This document shows positions 1-5,546 of a stretch of DNA of 5,546 nt, in pieces; position 1 is the first letter of the stretch; each line of letters opens with the position of its first letter. The DNA is from JAZMZS01 sp045586105 (GTDB taxonomy: Bacteria > Bacillota > Clostridia > Oscillospirales > CAG-272): positions 1-5,546 of the forward strand of contig JAZMZS010000177.1 in NCBI GenBank assembly GCA_045586105.1, given 5' to 3'. The translations under genes and the position numbers were made by a program. Under the pieces are notes generated by a model, which saw only the letters and a program-made list of their open reading frames with translations, was not told the DNA's origin and did no database searches.

Positions 1-1051
1 TGAGAGATGCAAGTGCTCTTGAGGTCGCAACCTTCATTTCCTCGTTGATGGTGGAGGCTCTGCAGTCAAGCGCACCGCGGAATATTCCGGGGAATGCGAG
101 GACGTTGTTTATCTGGTTCGGGAAATCGCTTCTGCCCGTTCCAACAACTCTTGCGCCGGCTTCCTTTGCAAGGTCGGGCATTATCTCGGGGGTAGGGTTT
201 GCCATCGGGAAAACGATGGAATCGGGAGCCATCGAGCGTATCATGTCCTGAGTTACGACACCGGGGGCGGAAACGCCGATAAACACGTCAGCCCCTGCCA
301 TAGCGTCGGCAAGCGTGCCCTTCTTATGCTCGAGGTTGGTGATCTCAGCCATATCCGCCTGAGCGGGGTTGAGCTCCTCCATTCCCTTGCAAATGATGCC
401 GAAGCGGTCTACCATGGTAAGGTTCTTGACACCCATGTTGAGAAGGTGTCTGCCTATTGCTATTCCTGCGCTTCCCGCGCCGTTGATAACTACCTTGACC
501 TCTCCGATATCCTTCTTTACTACTCTGAGAGCGTTGAGAAGAGCCGAAGCAACAACGATCGCCGTTCCGTGCTGGTCGTCGTGGAATACGGGGATGTCGC
601 ATATCTCCTTGAGGCGCTTTTCTATCTCAAAGCAGCGGGGAGCGGATATATCCTCGAGGTTTATTCCTCCAAACGAGCCCGAGATGAGGTAGATGGTACG
701 TACTATCTCGTCCACATCCTTGGAACGGATACAGATCGGGAAAGCGTCAACGTCGGCAAACTCCTTGAAGAGTGCGCACTTACCCTCCATTACGGGCATT
801 CCCGCCTCGGGGCCGATATCGCCAAGTCCCAGAACTGCGGTTCCGTCGGTGATGACCGCTACGAGCTTAGAGCGGCGGGTAAGCTCAAAGGACTTTTCAT
901 AATCGTTATGTATTGCCATACAGGGCTCTGCAACACCGGGGGTGTACGCAAGAGAAAGATCCTCTCTCGTCTGCACGCTTACGCGCGATACTACCTCGAT
1001 CTTGCCTTCCCATTCGTAATGCTTTTTAAGTGACTCTGCTCTGATATCCAT
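1..1051 (-). CDS. NAD(P)-dependent malic enzyme (oxaloacetate-decarboxylating), C-terminus cut by window edge
   Basis: This enzyme oxidatively decarboxylates L-malate to pyruvate and CO2 with reduction of NAD(P)+, in the cytoplasm, linking C4 acids to pyruvate. The frame is open from the ATG at 1051 to base 1, giving 350 residues. Short bacterial malic enzymes usually have about 380-410, so a few dozen C-terminal residues are missing. Visible family motifs, in order: AYTPGVAEP (35-43, Tyr36 as the expected catalytic acid), TDGTAVLGLGDIGP (68-81), EGKCALFKEFADVDA (89-103, Lys91 as the expected catalytic base), FGGINLEDISAP (127-138, with acidic metal ligands), HDDQHGTA (157-164, metal-binding aspartates), the Rossmann nucleotide loop GAGSAG (191-196), MANPTPEI (283-290) and GRSDFPNQINNVLAFPG (306-322). 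An Asp (215) near the end of the second Rossmann strand would favour NAD over NADP, but cofactor choice is not settled by this alone. The ATG is fixed by a GAGGTGG ribosome site just upstream. It has its own promoter and appears separate from the upstream beta-galactosidase gene. No internal stop or frameshift is seen. Confidence 0.97.
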   Translation of the reverse strand, partial: MDIRAESLKKHYEWEGKIEVVSRVSVQTREDLSLAYTPGVAEPCMAIHNDYEKSFELTRRSKLVAVITDGTAVLGLGDIGPEAGMPVMEGKCALFKEFADVDAFPICIRSKDVDEIVRTIYLISGSFGGINLEDISAPRCFEIEKRLKEICDIPVFHDDQHGTAIVVASALLNALRVVKKDIGEVKVVINGAGSAGIAIGRHLLNMGVKNLTMVDRFGIICKGMEELNPAQADMAEITNLEHKKGTLADAMAGADVFIGVSAPGVVTQDMIRSMAPDSIVFPMANPTPEIMPDLAKEAGARVVGTGRSDFPNQINNVLAFPGIFRGALDCRASTINEEMKVATSRALASL

Positions 1052-1056
1052 TTTAT

Positions 1057-1063
1057 CCACCTC
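1057..1063 (-). promoter_or_regulatory. Ribosome binding site of the malic enzyme gene
   Basis: On the minus strand GAGGTGG lies five bases upstream of the ATG at 1051 (spacer ATAAA). It is a strong Shine-Dalgarno match and decides the start codon. The next in-frame Met of the protein is at residue 45, inside the conserved malic enzyme core, so it is not a credible start. Confidence 0.85.
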
Positions 1064-1094
1064 GTACGCTTGAGCGTTATTATTATCCTTGACT

Positions 1095-1123
1095 ATTCTA
1101 TCACACAAACTCGGTTTTTTCAA
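1095..1123 (-). promoter_or_regulatory. Sigma-A type promoter of the malic enzyme gene, with extended -10
   Basis: Reading the minus strand, a -35 box TTGAAA (1123-1118) is followed by exactly 17 bases and a -10 box TAGAAT (1100-1095). The bases TGA directly before the -10 give the TGn extended -10 motif. Transcription would start near 1088, leaving a leader of about 37 bases that ends in the GAGGTGG ribosome site. The promoter lies downstream of the beta-galactosidase terminator, which supports independent transcription of the malic enzyme. The match is read directly from sequence; activity is inferred. Confidence 0.78.
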
Positions 1124-1131
1124 TATCCGAG
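1110..1131. repeat. Short inverted repeat bracketing the malic enzyme -35 box
   Basis: On the plus strand CTCGG (1110-1114) and CCGAG (1127-1131) form a perfect 5-base inverted repeat with a 12-base centre that holds the whole -35 hexamer (1118-1123). The position would suit an operator, but five-base arms are short and can occur by chance. I do not recognise it as a known regulator site. Confidence 0.3.
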
Positions 1132-1154
1132 CGAAAAATGTTACACATAAAAGG

Positions 1155-1175
1155 AAGCGTTTTTGACGCTTTTTT
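1155..1175. other. Small hairpin between terminator and promoter
   Basis: AAGCGT (1155-1160) and ACGCTT (1166-1171) form a perfect 6-base inverted repeat with a 5-base loop. On the plus strand it runs into a T tract (1170-1175), so it resembles a weak intrinsic terminator reading rightwards, yet no plus-strand gene lies to its left. On the minus strand it has no proper T tract (CC then TTTT). It may be a second, weak element insulating the two genes, or chance. Confidence 0.3.
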
Positions 1176-1226
1176 CACACCTTGCACCGACAGATAACGG
1201 ACGGCGGCGCTCTTGTGCGGTCTATG

Positions 1227-1256
1227 AAAAAAGAGAGTCCGAAGACTCTCTTTTTT
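1227..1256 (-). terminator. Intrinsic terminator of the beta-galactosidase gene (UUCG tetraloop, symmetric)
   Basis: The transcript read on the minus strand forms a 7-base stem GAGAGTC/GACTCTC (1250-1244 with 1239-1233) closed by a TTCG loop (1243-1240). That makes a C(UUCG)G tetraloop, the exceptionally stable type. The stem is followed by six Ts (1232-1227) and preceded by six As (1256-1251), which can extend the stem to 13 pairs. It begins nine bases after the beta-galactosidase stop codon. Because of the A and T tracts it could also stop transcription from the plus strand, where the loop would be CGAA. Confidence 0.92.
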
Positions 1257-1264
1257 ATACGTAG

Positions 1265-3298
1265 TTATTTCTTGAGAACGGCAACGCCGATGCCGTCAAA
1301 GTCGAGGGCGGTGACCTTCTTTGCGTCGAGCATGCTGTAATACTCGCCGTCAAGGTCGATGTGAGCGCCGGATGCATTGTAGCATTCTACAAAGTAGTAG
1401 CCGACACCGTCAGCCTCACGTACGTGTGCGGTACAGCCGTCGGGAAGCTCGGTATCGATGCAGGGCTTAACTCCCGCATCCTCGAGTGCCATGCCCGTGA
1501 TAACTCTGATGAAGTCCTTCTTCTTATCTCTGAACGCCATGTAGTACGCCTTACCCTCGCCGTAGCTGTTTACGGTAGCGGCGGGCATTCCTGCGTAGAA
1601 GTCGGAATCGTACTCGGCTATCACCTCTGCGGTATTGGCGTGGATGATCTCGCAATAATCTTTTGCCTCGTAGCGCACGCCGTCACACTTGACGTAATTT
1701 GCCTCGTTCGGGTAAAGGGTATCAAGCTCCTCTGCCCAGATTCCGAAGACGTCCTTGAGCTTTCCTGCGGGGAAGCCGCCAAGGTGGACGAGGTCGTTCT
1801 CGTTTGCCTGTCCGAGGGTATATGTAGCGATAACTCTACCGCCCTCGCGGACGTACTTCTCGATCTTTTCTATCATCTCGTCGGTTACCATGTAGAGCAT
1901 GGGAAGGATGACGAGCTTATAGGGGGAGAAATCGTCGGTAGCGAAAATTACGTCGGTGTTGATTCCTCTCTCCCACATGGGGTAGTAGTGCTGGATGCAG
2001 GCGTCGGTGTAGTGCTTGTTCGACTTCTGCATTCCCTGTATCTCGGATACTGCCCACAGATTTTCCGTGTCACGGACGACTGCGACCTCGCTCTTGAAGT
2101 TGGTTCCGCATACCTCGTCTATCTTCTCGAGGCTGACGCCTACCTCCGCAACGTCACGGAACACGCGGGTGTTCTCGTGTCCGCAGTGGTCAACGACCGC
2201 TCCGTGCATCTTCTCGGAGGAGCCGCGGCTCTTTCTGAACTGGAAGTACTGCACGCTGTCAGAGCCGTGTGCAACGGCCTGAAGCGAGGAGAGCAGATGC
2301 ATTCCGGGACGCTTGAGCTTGTTTATCTCCTTCCAGTTAACGAGAGAGGGGGTGCTCTCCATAAGCAGGAAGTTCTTGTGCTTGAGGCATCTTGTGTGGT
2401 CATGGGTAAACGCGCGCTCGATACCGATGCGCTTATCTCCCTCAACTACGCCCCAGTCGGGATAGCTGTCCCAGGATACGAAGTCTACTGCCTCTGCGAG
2501 CTTCTTGTAGTCAACGCCCGAGAAAAGTCCCATGAGGTTAGCGGTAGTGGGAATATCGGGGGTGATCTCGCGGATATCCTTCTGCTCCCAAAGCATAAAG
2601 TCTACGGTCTGGTGAGTGCAGAAGCGCTTCCAGTCAAGCACGAGTCCGTGAACGAGGTTCTCTCCGATAGAGGAGGGGGGCTCGATCTGCTCGAAGCTCG
2701 AATACTTGTGGCTCCAGAACGCCGTCCACCACTCGTGGTTGAGGCGGTCTATATCGTTGTTATACTTCTTTCTGCACCACTCGATGAAGGCTGCACGGCA
2801 ATGCTCGCAATGGCACTCGCCGTTGACCTCGTTCGAGATATGCCAAGCATAGAGCGCGGGTCTCTTGCCGTATCTCTCGGCAAGCTTGCGGTTGATTATC
2901 GCTATCTTCTCTCTGTAAGCGGGAGAGGTATAGCAGTGGTTGTGTCTCTTACCGAAGAGCATCTTTTGTCTCTTCTCATCGGTACGAAGCACCTCGGGGT
3001 ACTTGTCTGCAAGCCACTTAGGTCTTGCTCCCGACGGGGTCGCGAGGATGATCTTTCCTCCCGCCGCCTCTACGTCGTCAAACGCGCGGTCCATGAAGGA
3101 GAAATCAAACACGCCCTCCTCGGGCTCAAGCTCTGCCCATGAGAAAACGCCGACGGTCATCTCGTTCATATGAGCCAGCTTAAAGAGGCGCATATCCTCC
3201 TTGAGGACCTCGGGATAATCCTTCCACTGCTCGGGGTTGTAGTCCGCACCGTGGAGCATATGTGGATAGGCGGGATTGATATACTTCTTTTCTGACAT
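1265..3298 (-). CDS. Beta-galactosidase, glycoside hydrolase family 42
   Basis: This protein hydrolyses terminal beta-D-galactosyl residues from galactosides, with retention of configuration. GH42 enzymes usually act inside the cell on galacto-oligosaccharides or pectin- and arabinogalactan-derived fragments more than on lactose. It has 677 residues, the normal family length, and no signal peptide, so it is cytoplasmic. The core starts at HGADYNPEQW (16-25). The TIM-barrel domain runs to about residue 395. The acid/base is Glu157 in HISNE, and the nucleophile is Glu314 in LLMESTPS. Cys122 together with Cys162, Cys164 and Cys167 (ECHCEHC) match the GH42 zinc cluster. The block SRGSSEKMHGAVVDHCG (357-373) is also typical. 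Residues from about 404 to 610 fit the trimerisation domain, and the last 60 or so fit the small C-terminal beta domain. The ATG at 3298 is preceded by AGGA at good spacing. It has its own promoter and terminator, and no transporter or regulator gene lies beside it. Substrate cannot be told from sequence. Confidence 0.97.
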   Translation of the reverse strand: MSEKKYINPAYPHMLHGADYNPEQWKDYPEVLKEDMRLFKLAHMNEMTVGVFSWAELEPEEGVFDFSFMDRAFDDVEAAGGKIILATPSGARPKWLADKYPEVLRTDEKRQKMLFGKRHNHCYTSPAYREKIAIINRKLAERYGKRPALYAWHISNEVNGECHCEHCRAAFIEWCRKKYNNDIDRLNHEWWTAFWSHKYSSFEQIEPPSSIGENLVHGLVLDWKRFCTHQTVDFMLWEQKDIREITPDIPTTANLMGLFSGVDYKKLAEAVDFVSWDSYPDWGVVEGDKRIGIERAFTHDHTRCLKHKNFLLMESTPSLVNWKEINKLKRPGMHLLSSLQAVAHGSDSVQYFQFRKSRGSSEKMHGAVVDHCGHENTRVFRDVAEVGVSLEKIDEVCGTNFKSEVAVVRDTENLWAVSEIQGMQKSNKHYTDACIQHYYPMWERGINTDVIFATDDFSPYKLVILPMLYMVTDEMIEKIEKYVREGGRVIATYTLGQANENDLVHLGGFPAGKLKDVFGIWAEELDTLYPNEANYVKCDGVRYEAKDYCEIIHANTAEVIAEYDSDFYAGMPAATVNSYGEGKAYYMAFRDKKKDFIRVITGMALEDAGVKPCIDTELPDGCTAHVREADGVGYYFVECYNASGAHIDLDGEYYSMLDAKKVTALDFDGIGVAVLKK

Positions 3299-3302
3299 TT
3301 CA

Positions 3303-3309
3303 CTATCCT
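3303..3309 (-). promoter_or_regulatory. Ribosome binding site of the beta-galactosidase gene
   Basis: Minus strand AGGATAG, with AGGA placed seven bases (TAGTGAA) before the ATG at 3298, fixes the start codon. The same heptamer occurs again at 3332-3326, 23 bases upstream on the other side of the leader hairpin. Only the copy near the ATG is correctly spaced to serve translation. Confidence 0.82.
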
Positions 3310-3326
3310 GCGTATAAAAAATACGC
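3310..3326 (-). promoter_or_regulatory. Hairpin or palindromic operator in the beta-galactosidase leader
   Basis: GCGTAT and ATACGC form a perfect 6-base inverted repeat around a T5 centre (minus strand; A5 on plus). It lies directly upstream of the ribosome site and about 25-45 bases after the predicted transcription start. As RNA it would be a small hairpin abutting the Shine-Dalgarno; as DNA it would be a 17-base palindrome in the place of a downstream operator. Which, if either, is used cannot be told. It is flanked on both sides by AGGATA direct repeats. Confidence 0.45.
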
Positions 3327-3358
3327 TATCCTTTCGCCGAATGTATTTTTACACCCTA

Positions 3359-3387
3359 ATTATAACAAAAAGCATCCGCCATCTCAA
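3359..3387 (-). promoter_or_regulatory. Sigma-A type promoter of the beta-galactosidase gene
   Basis: On the minus strand, -35 TTGAGA (3387-3382) and -10 TATAAT (3364-3359) are separated by exactly 17 bases. The bases TGT immediately before the -10 add an extended -10 TGn. This is close to consensus. The predicted start is near 3352, giving a leader of about 54 bases. The -35 lies inside the loop of the recD2 terminator, and the spacer is the 3' arm and T tract of that terminator, so terminator and promoter share the same DNA. Confidence 0.8.
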
Positions 3388-3401
3388 TAGCGAATGCTTT
3401 T
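3367..3401 (-). terminator. Intrinsic terminator of recD2
   Basis: On the minus strand a 12-pair stem (3401-3390 with 3379-3368) encloses a 10-base loop (3389-3380) and is followed by a T-rich tract (GCTTTTTGTTAT). Eleven pairs are Watson-Crick and one is a G-U wobble. Read on the plus strand, the same position becomes a C-A mismatch, so the structure is better suited to stopping minus-strand transcription, that is recD2. It lies about 60 bases after the recD2 stop codon. The flanks TATAACA (3361-3367) and TGTTATA (3411-3417) are also complementary and could extend it across a 9-base bulge. Confidence 0.85.
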
Positions 3402-3463
3402 CGTTTCGTTTGTTATATCATGCTTTATGTTTGTAAATTGCCAACAAAACGAGATGCCGACGG
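3402..3463 (-). other. AT-rich 3' untranslated stretch of recD2
   Basis: This is the region between the recD2 stop codon and its terminator stem. It holds no credible ORF. The only structure noticed is the TGTTATA arm at 3411-3417, complementary to 3361-3367, and a further ATGCTTT (3420-3426) resembling the terminator arm at 3394-3400, which could pair alternatively with the AAAGCAT arm at 3369-3375. Confidence 0.5.
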
Positions 3464-5546
3464 TTATTTTTCATCTGCAATAAAGTCGACGAGAAGAGTA
3501 TATCTGAGCACCTGTCGGACATTATCCACCATACTATGCAAAATGTCCTCTCTGCCGACGAGGACCGCTATATTGCGGGCTCTGGTCAGCGCCGTATAAA
3601 GAAGGTTTCTTGTCCTCAGCATAGGCGGACAGGAATAAACGGGTATCACGACGGTGGGGTATTCGCTTCCCTGCGATTTGTGTACGGTAACGGCGTATGC
3701 GTGCTCAAGCTCCTCGAGCAGAGTAAAGTCATACTTTACCTCCCTGTCATCGAAGGTTATCCGCATAAACTCACGAGAATGCTCTATCGTGTCGATGATA
3801 CCGATATCGCCGTTGAAGATTCCCATTCCCTCCGAGCCGTCAGCCCTCTCCCAGATAAGGTCATAGTTGTTCTTGGTCTGCATGACGCGGTCTCCCTCGC
3901 GGAACACCACTCCTCTGAAGGGAAGCTCACGCTTGTCTGCGGATGGCGGGTTCAGCCTCGCCTGAAGCAGGATATTTAGGTTTTCCGTTCCGCAAGCGCC
4001 TCTCCTCGACGGGGTGATGAGCTGAAGCCCCGAGCGTGCAGCCTCTCCGTATTTTTTTGGCAGGCGGTTGGCGCAAAGATCGGCTACCGTCTCCGCGATA
4101 TCCTCGTCGCGCTCGCGGCGAAGAAAGAAAAAGTCACCGTCCGCCTTCGTTGTAATATCGGGATATCTGCCCTCGTTTATGGCGTGGGCGTTGGTCACTA
4201 TCAGGCTCTGCTCCGCCTGTCTGAATATTTTTGTAAGATACACGCAGGGAAAACTCTCGGATGCTATTATATCGGAAAGGAAATTACCCGCACCTACCGA
4301 CGGAAGCTGTGAGCTGTCGCCGATGAATATCAGTCTTGCGCCGAGCTTTACCGCCTTCAGTAGCGACTCGGCTACCGAAACGTCGAGCATCGACGCCTCG
4401 TCTACGATCATTACCTCGTAATCGAGAAGATTGTCCTCGCATCTGATAAAGCGGGGCTCGTCCTCCGAGGAGAAGTCCATCTCGAGAAGTCTGTGGACGG
4501 TTGCCGCCTCTCTTCCCGTTGCCTCGCTCATGCGCATTGCCGCTCTGCCCGTGGGGGCACAGAGGGCTATTCGCATTCCCATGCTCTCAAATATTCCGAT
4601 AAGCGCGCGGATGACGGTGGTCTTTCCCGTTCCGGGGCCTCCCGAAAGCAAAAACACACCGCTCGAGAGCGCCTCGTATATCGCCCTTCTCTGCAAGCCC
4701 TCGTAGGTGATACCCTCCTCGAGCTCTATCATTCTGATAAGGCGCTCGCAGTCGCCGAGGGTGTTTTGGTGGGCAGTCCTGTCTATGGCGCAGAGCTTGT
4801 GCGCGATATACCTCTCGCATTCGGCAAGCTTCGGAAGGGCACACACGAGGATCCTCGTCTGCTCGTCCCGTCCGAGATACCGCATAAGGATATCTCCCGC
4901 CGCCGTCATTCTCTGCACCGCCTCCTCCGAATCCTCGGCGGAGATGCCGAGAAGCTCGGACGCCGCCGCAGTCAGCTTTGCAAACGGCATACAGGTGTGA
5001 CCGTTCTGGTGGGCGTTGTAGTTAAGTATATAGATCACGCCCGCACGGATACGCTCGAAGCTATCCCTGTGCGCTCCTATCGAGGCGGCTATCTCGTCCG
5101 CCTTTTCAAATCCGACACCTCTGATCTGCTCACAGAGGATATACGGGTTTCGCTTTACCTTCTCAACAGCACCCGCTCCCCAGCGGTTGTATATCCTCAC
5201 AGACACCGCCGCTCCGACAAATTCACGGAAGAACATCATTACCGTGCGGATGCCCGCAACCGCCTTGAATTCCTCCGAGATCTTCTCCGCCTTTGCCTTC
5301 GATATTCCCTGTATCGAGGATAGCCACTCGGGGTGATGCTCGAGCACCTCAAAGGTGTCTGTACCGAAGGTGTCGACGATCTTGGCGGCGGTCACGGGAC
5401 CTATTCCCTTCACCGCGCCCGAGCAGAGGTACTTGAGTATAGCCGTCTCGGTGGCGGGCAGGTGCTTTTCGTAATTATCGAACTTGAACTGTCTGCCGTA
5501 CTCGGGGTGATGAAGTCGGAGGCCAAGCGGTCTTAGGAAGACAACT
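3464..5546 (-). CDS. recD2: RecD2-type ATP-dependent DNA helicase (SF1B), N-terminus cut by window edge
   Basis: RecD2 is a 5'-3' DNA helicase of superfamily 1B, found in bacteria lacking RecBC, with roles in DNA repair and replication-fork maintenance. The frame is open to the window edge, showing 693 residues against about 720-750 for the family, so only the extreme N-terminus is missing. A GTG at 5413 is not the true start, because 44 family-like codons precede it (including HPEYGRQFK). Positions below count from that GTG. Helix-hairpin-helix segments lie at KGIGPVTAAKI (2-12), IQGISKAKAEKI (34-45) and IRGVGFEKADEI (97-108). Helicase motifs follow: Walker A GGPGTGKT (258-265), Ia APTGRA (286-291), Walker B VDEAS (337-341), III GDSSQLPSVG (365-374), IV FRQ (397-399), V VHKSQGSE (577-584) and VI LYTALTRAR (605-613). 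The HhH region before the motor and the SH3-like insert with UvrD_C_2-type end are the RecD2 layout, not RecD1. The gene ends 63 bases before its terminator stem. Confidence 0.97.
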   Translation of the reverse strand, partial: VVFLRPLGLRLHHPEYGRQFKFDNYEKHLPATETAILKYLCSGAVKGIGPVTAAKIVDTFGTDTFEVLEHHPEWLSSIQGISKAKAEKISEEFKAVAGIRTVMMFFREFVGAAVSVRIYNRWGAGAVEKVKRNPYILCEQIRGVGFEKADEIAASIGAHRDSFERIRAGVIYILNYNAHQNGHTCMPFAKLTAAASELLGISAEDSEEAVQRMTAAGDILMRYLGRDEQTRILVCALPKLAECERYIAHKLCAIDRTAHQNTLGDCERLIRMIELEEGITYEGLQRRAIYEALSSGVFLLSGGPGTGKTTVIRALIGIFESMGMRIALCAPTGRAAMRMSEATGREAATVHRLLEMDFSSEDEPRFIRCEDNLLDYEVMIVDEASMLDVSVAESLLKAVKLGARLIFIGDSSQLPSVGAGNFLSDIIASESFPCVYLTKIFRQAEQSLIVTNAHAINEGRYPDITTKADGDFFFLRRERDEDIAETVADLCANRLPKKYGEAARSGLQLITPSRRGACGTENLNILLQARLNPPSADKRELPFRGVVFREGDRVMQTKNNYDLIWERADGSEGMGIFNGDIGIIDTIEHSREFMRITFDDREVKYDFTLLEELEHAYAVTVHKSQGSEYPTVVIPVYSCPPMLRTRNLLYTALTRARNIAVLVGREDILHSMVDNVRQVLRYTLLVDFIADEK

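Noticed and set aside
326..1033. A 235-codon open frame on the plus strand opposite the malic enzyme gene
   Set aside because: It is fully antisense to a well-matched malic enzyme, with no recognisable domain in its translation and no promoter or ribosome site seen for it.
1152..1166. Catabolite-response-element-like sequence (GGAAGCGTTTTTGA)
   Set aside because: It shares the AAGCG core and some Ts with CcpA sites but lacks the symmetric outer bases. It is better explained as the small hairpin at 1155-1171.
1052..1264. A small gene or RNA gene in the gap between beta-galactosidase and malic enzyme
   Set aside because: No frame with a ribosome site and no recognisable RNA fold beyond the terminator and small hairpin. 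The gap is accounted for by terminator, promoter and leader.
1361..3142. A 593-codon open frame on the plus strand opposite the beta-galactosidase gene
   Set aside because: It is fully antisense to a gene with clear catalytic motifs, has no ribosome site before its ATG, and its translation is low-complexity Leu/Val-rich with no recognisable domain. Such frames arise from codon bias of the true gene.
4493..5323. A 276-codon open frame on the plus strand opposite recD2
   Set aside because: It is an Arg/Leu/His-rich translation antisense to helicase motifs that are intact on the other strand, so it is a shadow frame.
5413..5413. GTG as the start of recD2
   Set aside because: The frame continues upstream for 44 codons to the window edge, with family-like sequence (HPEYGRQFK, LPATETAILKYL) that belongs before the first helix-hairpin-helix. 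The true start lies outside the window.
5510..5546. Possible frameshift at the very 5' visible end of recD2
   Set aside because: The first dozen or so residues look less family-like than what follows, but this N-terminal region varies and too little is visible to tell divergence from a sequence error.

Overview
The window looks like ordinary chromosomal core sequence from an anaerobic, low-oxygen-niche Firmicute, most likely a gut Clostridia lineage (Oscillospiraceae/Lachnospiraceae-like). This is an inference. It rests on a RecD2-type helicase (the form found in bacteria without RecBC-RecD1), a short clostridial-style malic enzyme, a cytoplasmic GH42 beta-galactosidase with a zinc-type cysteine cluster, strong AGGA/GAGGTGG ribosome binding sites and near-consensus sigma-A promoters. 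Coding DNA is fairly GC-rich while the two intergenic gaps are AT-rich.

All three genes lie on the minus strand, so the transcription order runs from high to low coordinates. From 5546 to 3464 is recD2, cut at its 5' end by the window edge. A 165-base gap follows (3463-3299); it holds the recD2 terminator, a strong promoter that overlaps that terminator, and a leader with a small hairpin. From 3298 to 1265 is a complete GH42 beta-galactosidase, closed by a UUCG-tetraloop terminator. A 213-base gap (1264-1052) then holds that terminator, a weaker hairpin, and an extended -10 promoter for the last gene. From 1051 to the left edge is an NAD(P)-dependent malic enzyme whose C-terminus is cut off.

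Each boundary has both a terminator-like hairpin and a promoter, so these appear to be three separate transcription units and not one operon. Their functions (DNA repair and replication maintenance, galactoside hydrolysis, malate decarboxylation to pyruvate) are not obviously linked, beyond the last two belonging to carbon metabolism. No transporter, regulator, mobile element, CRISPR array, tRNA or rRNA was seen.

I found no undescribed system. The most interesting feature is regulatory. The -35 box of the beta-galactosidase promoter sits exactly in the loop of the recD2 terminator, and the 3' arm of that terminator forms the promoter spacer. Long open frames on the plus strand opposite the genes are judged to be shadows.
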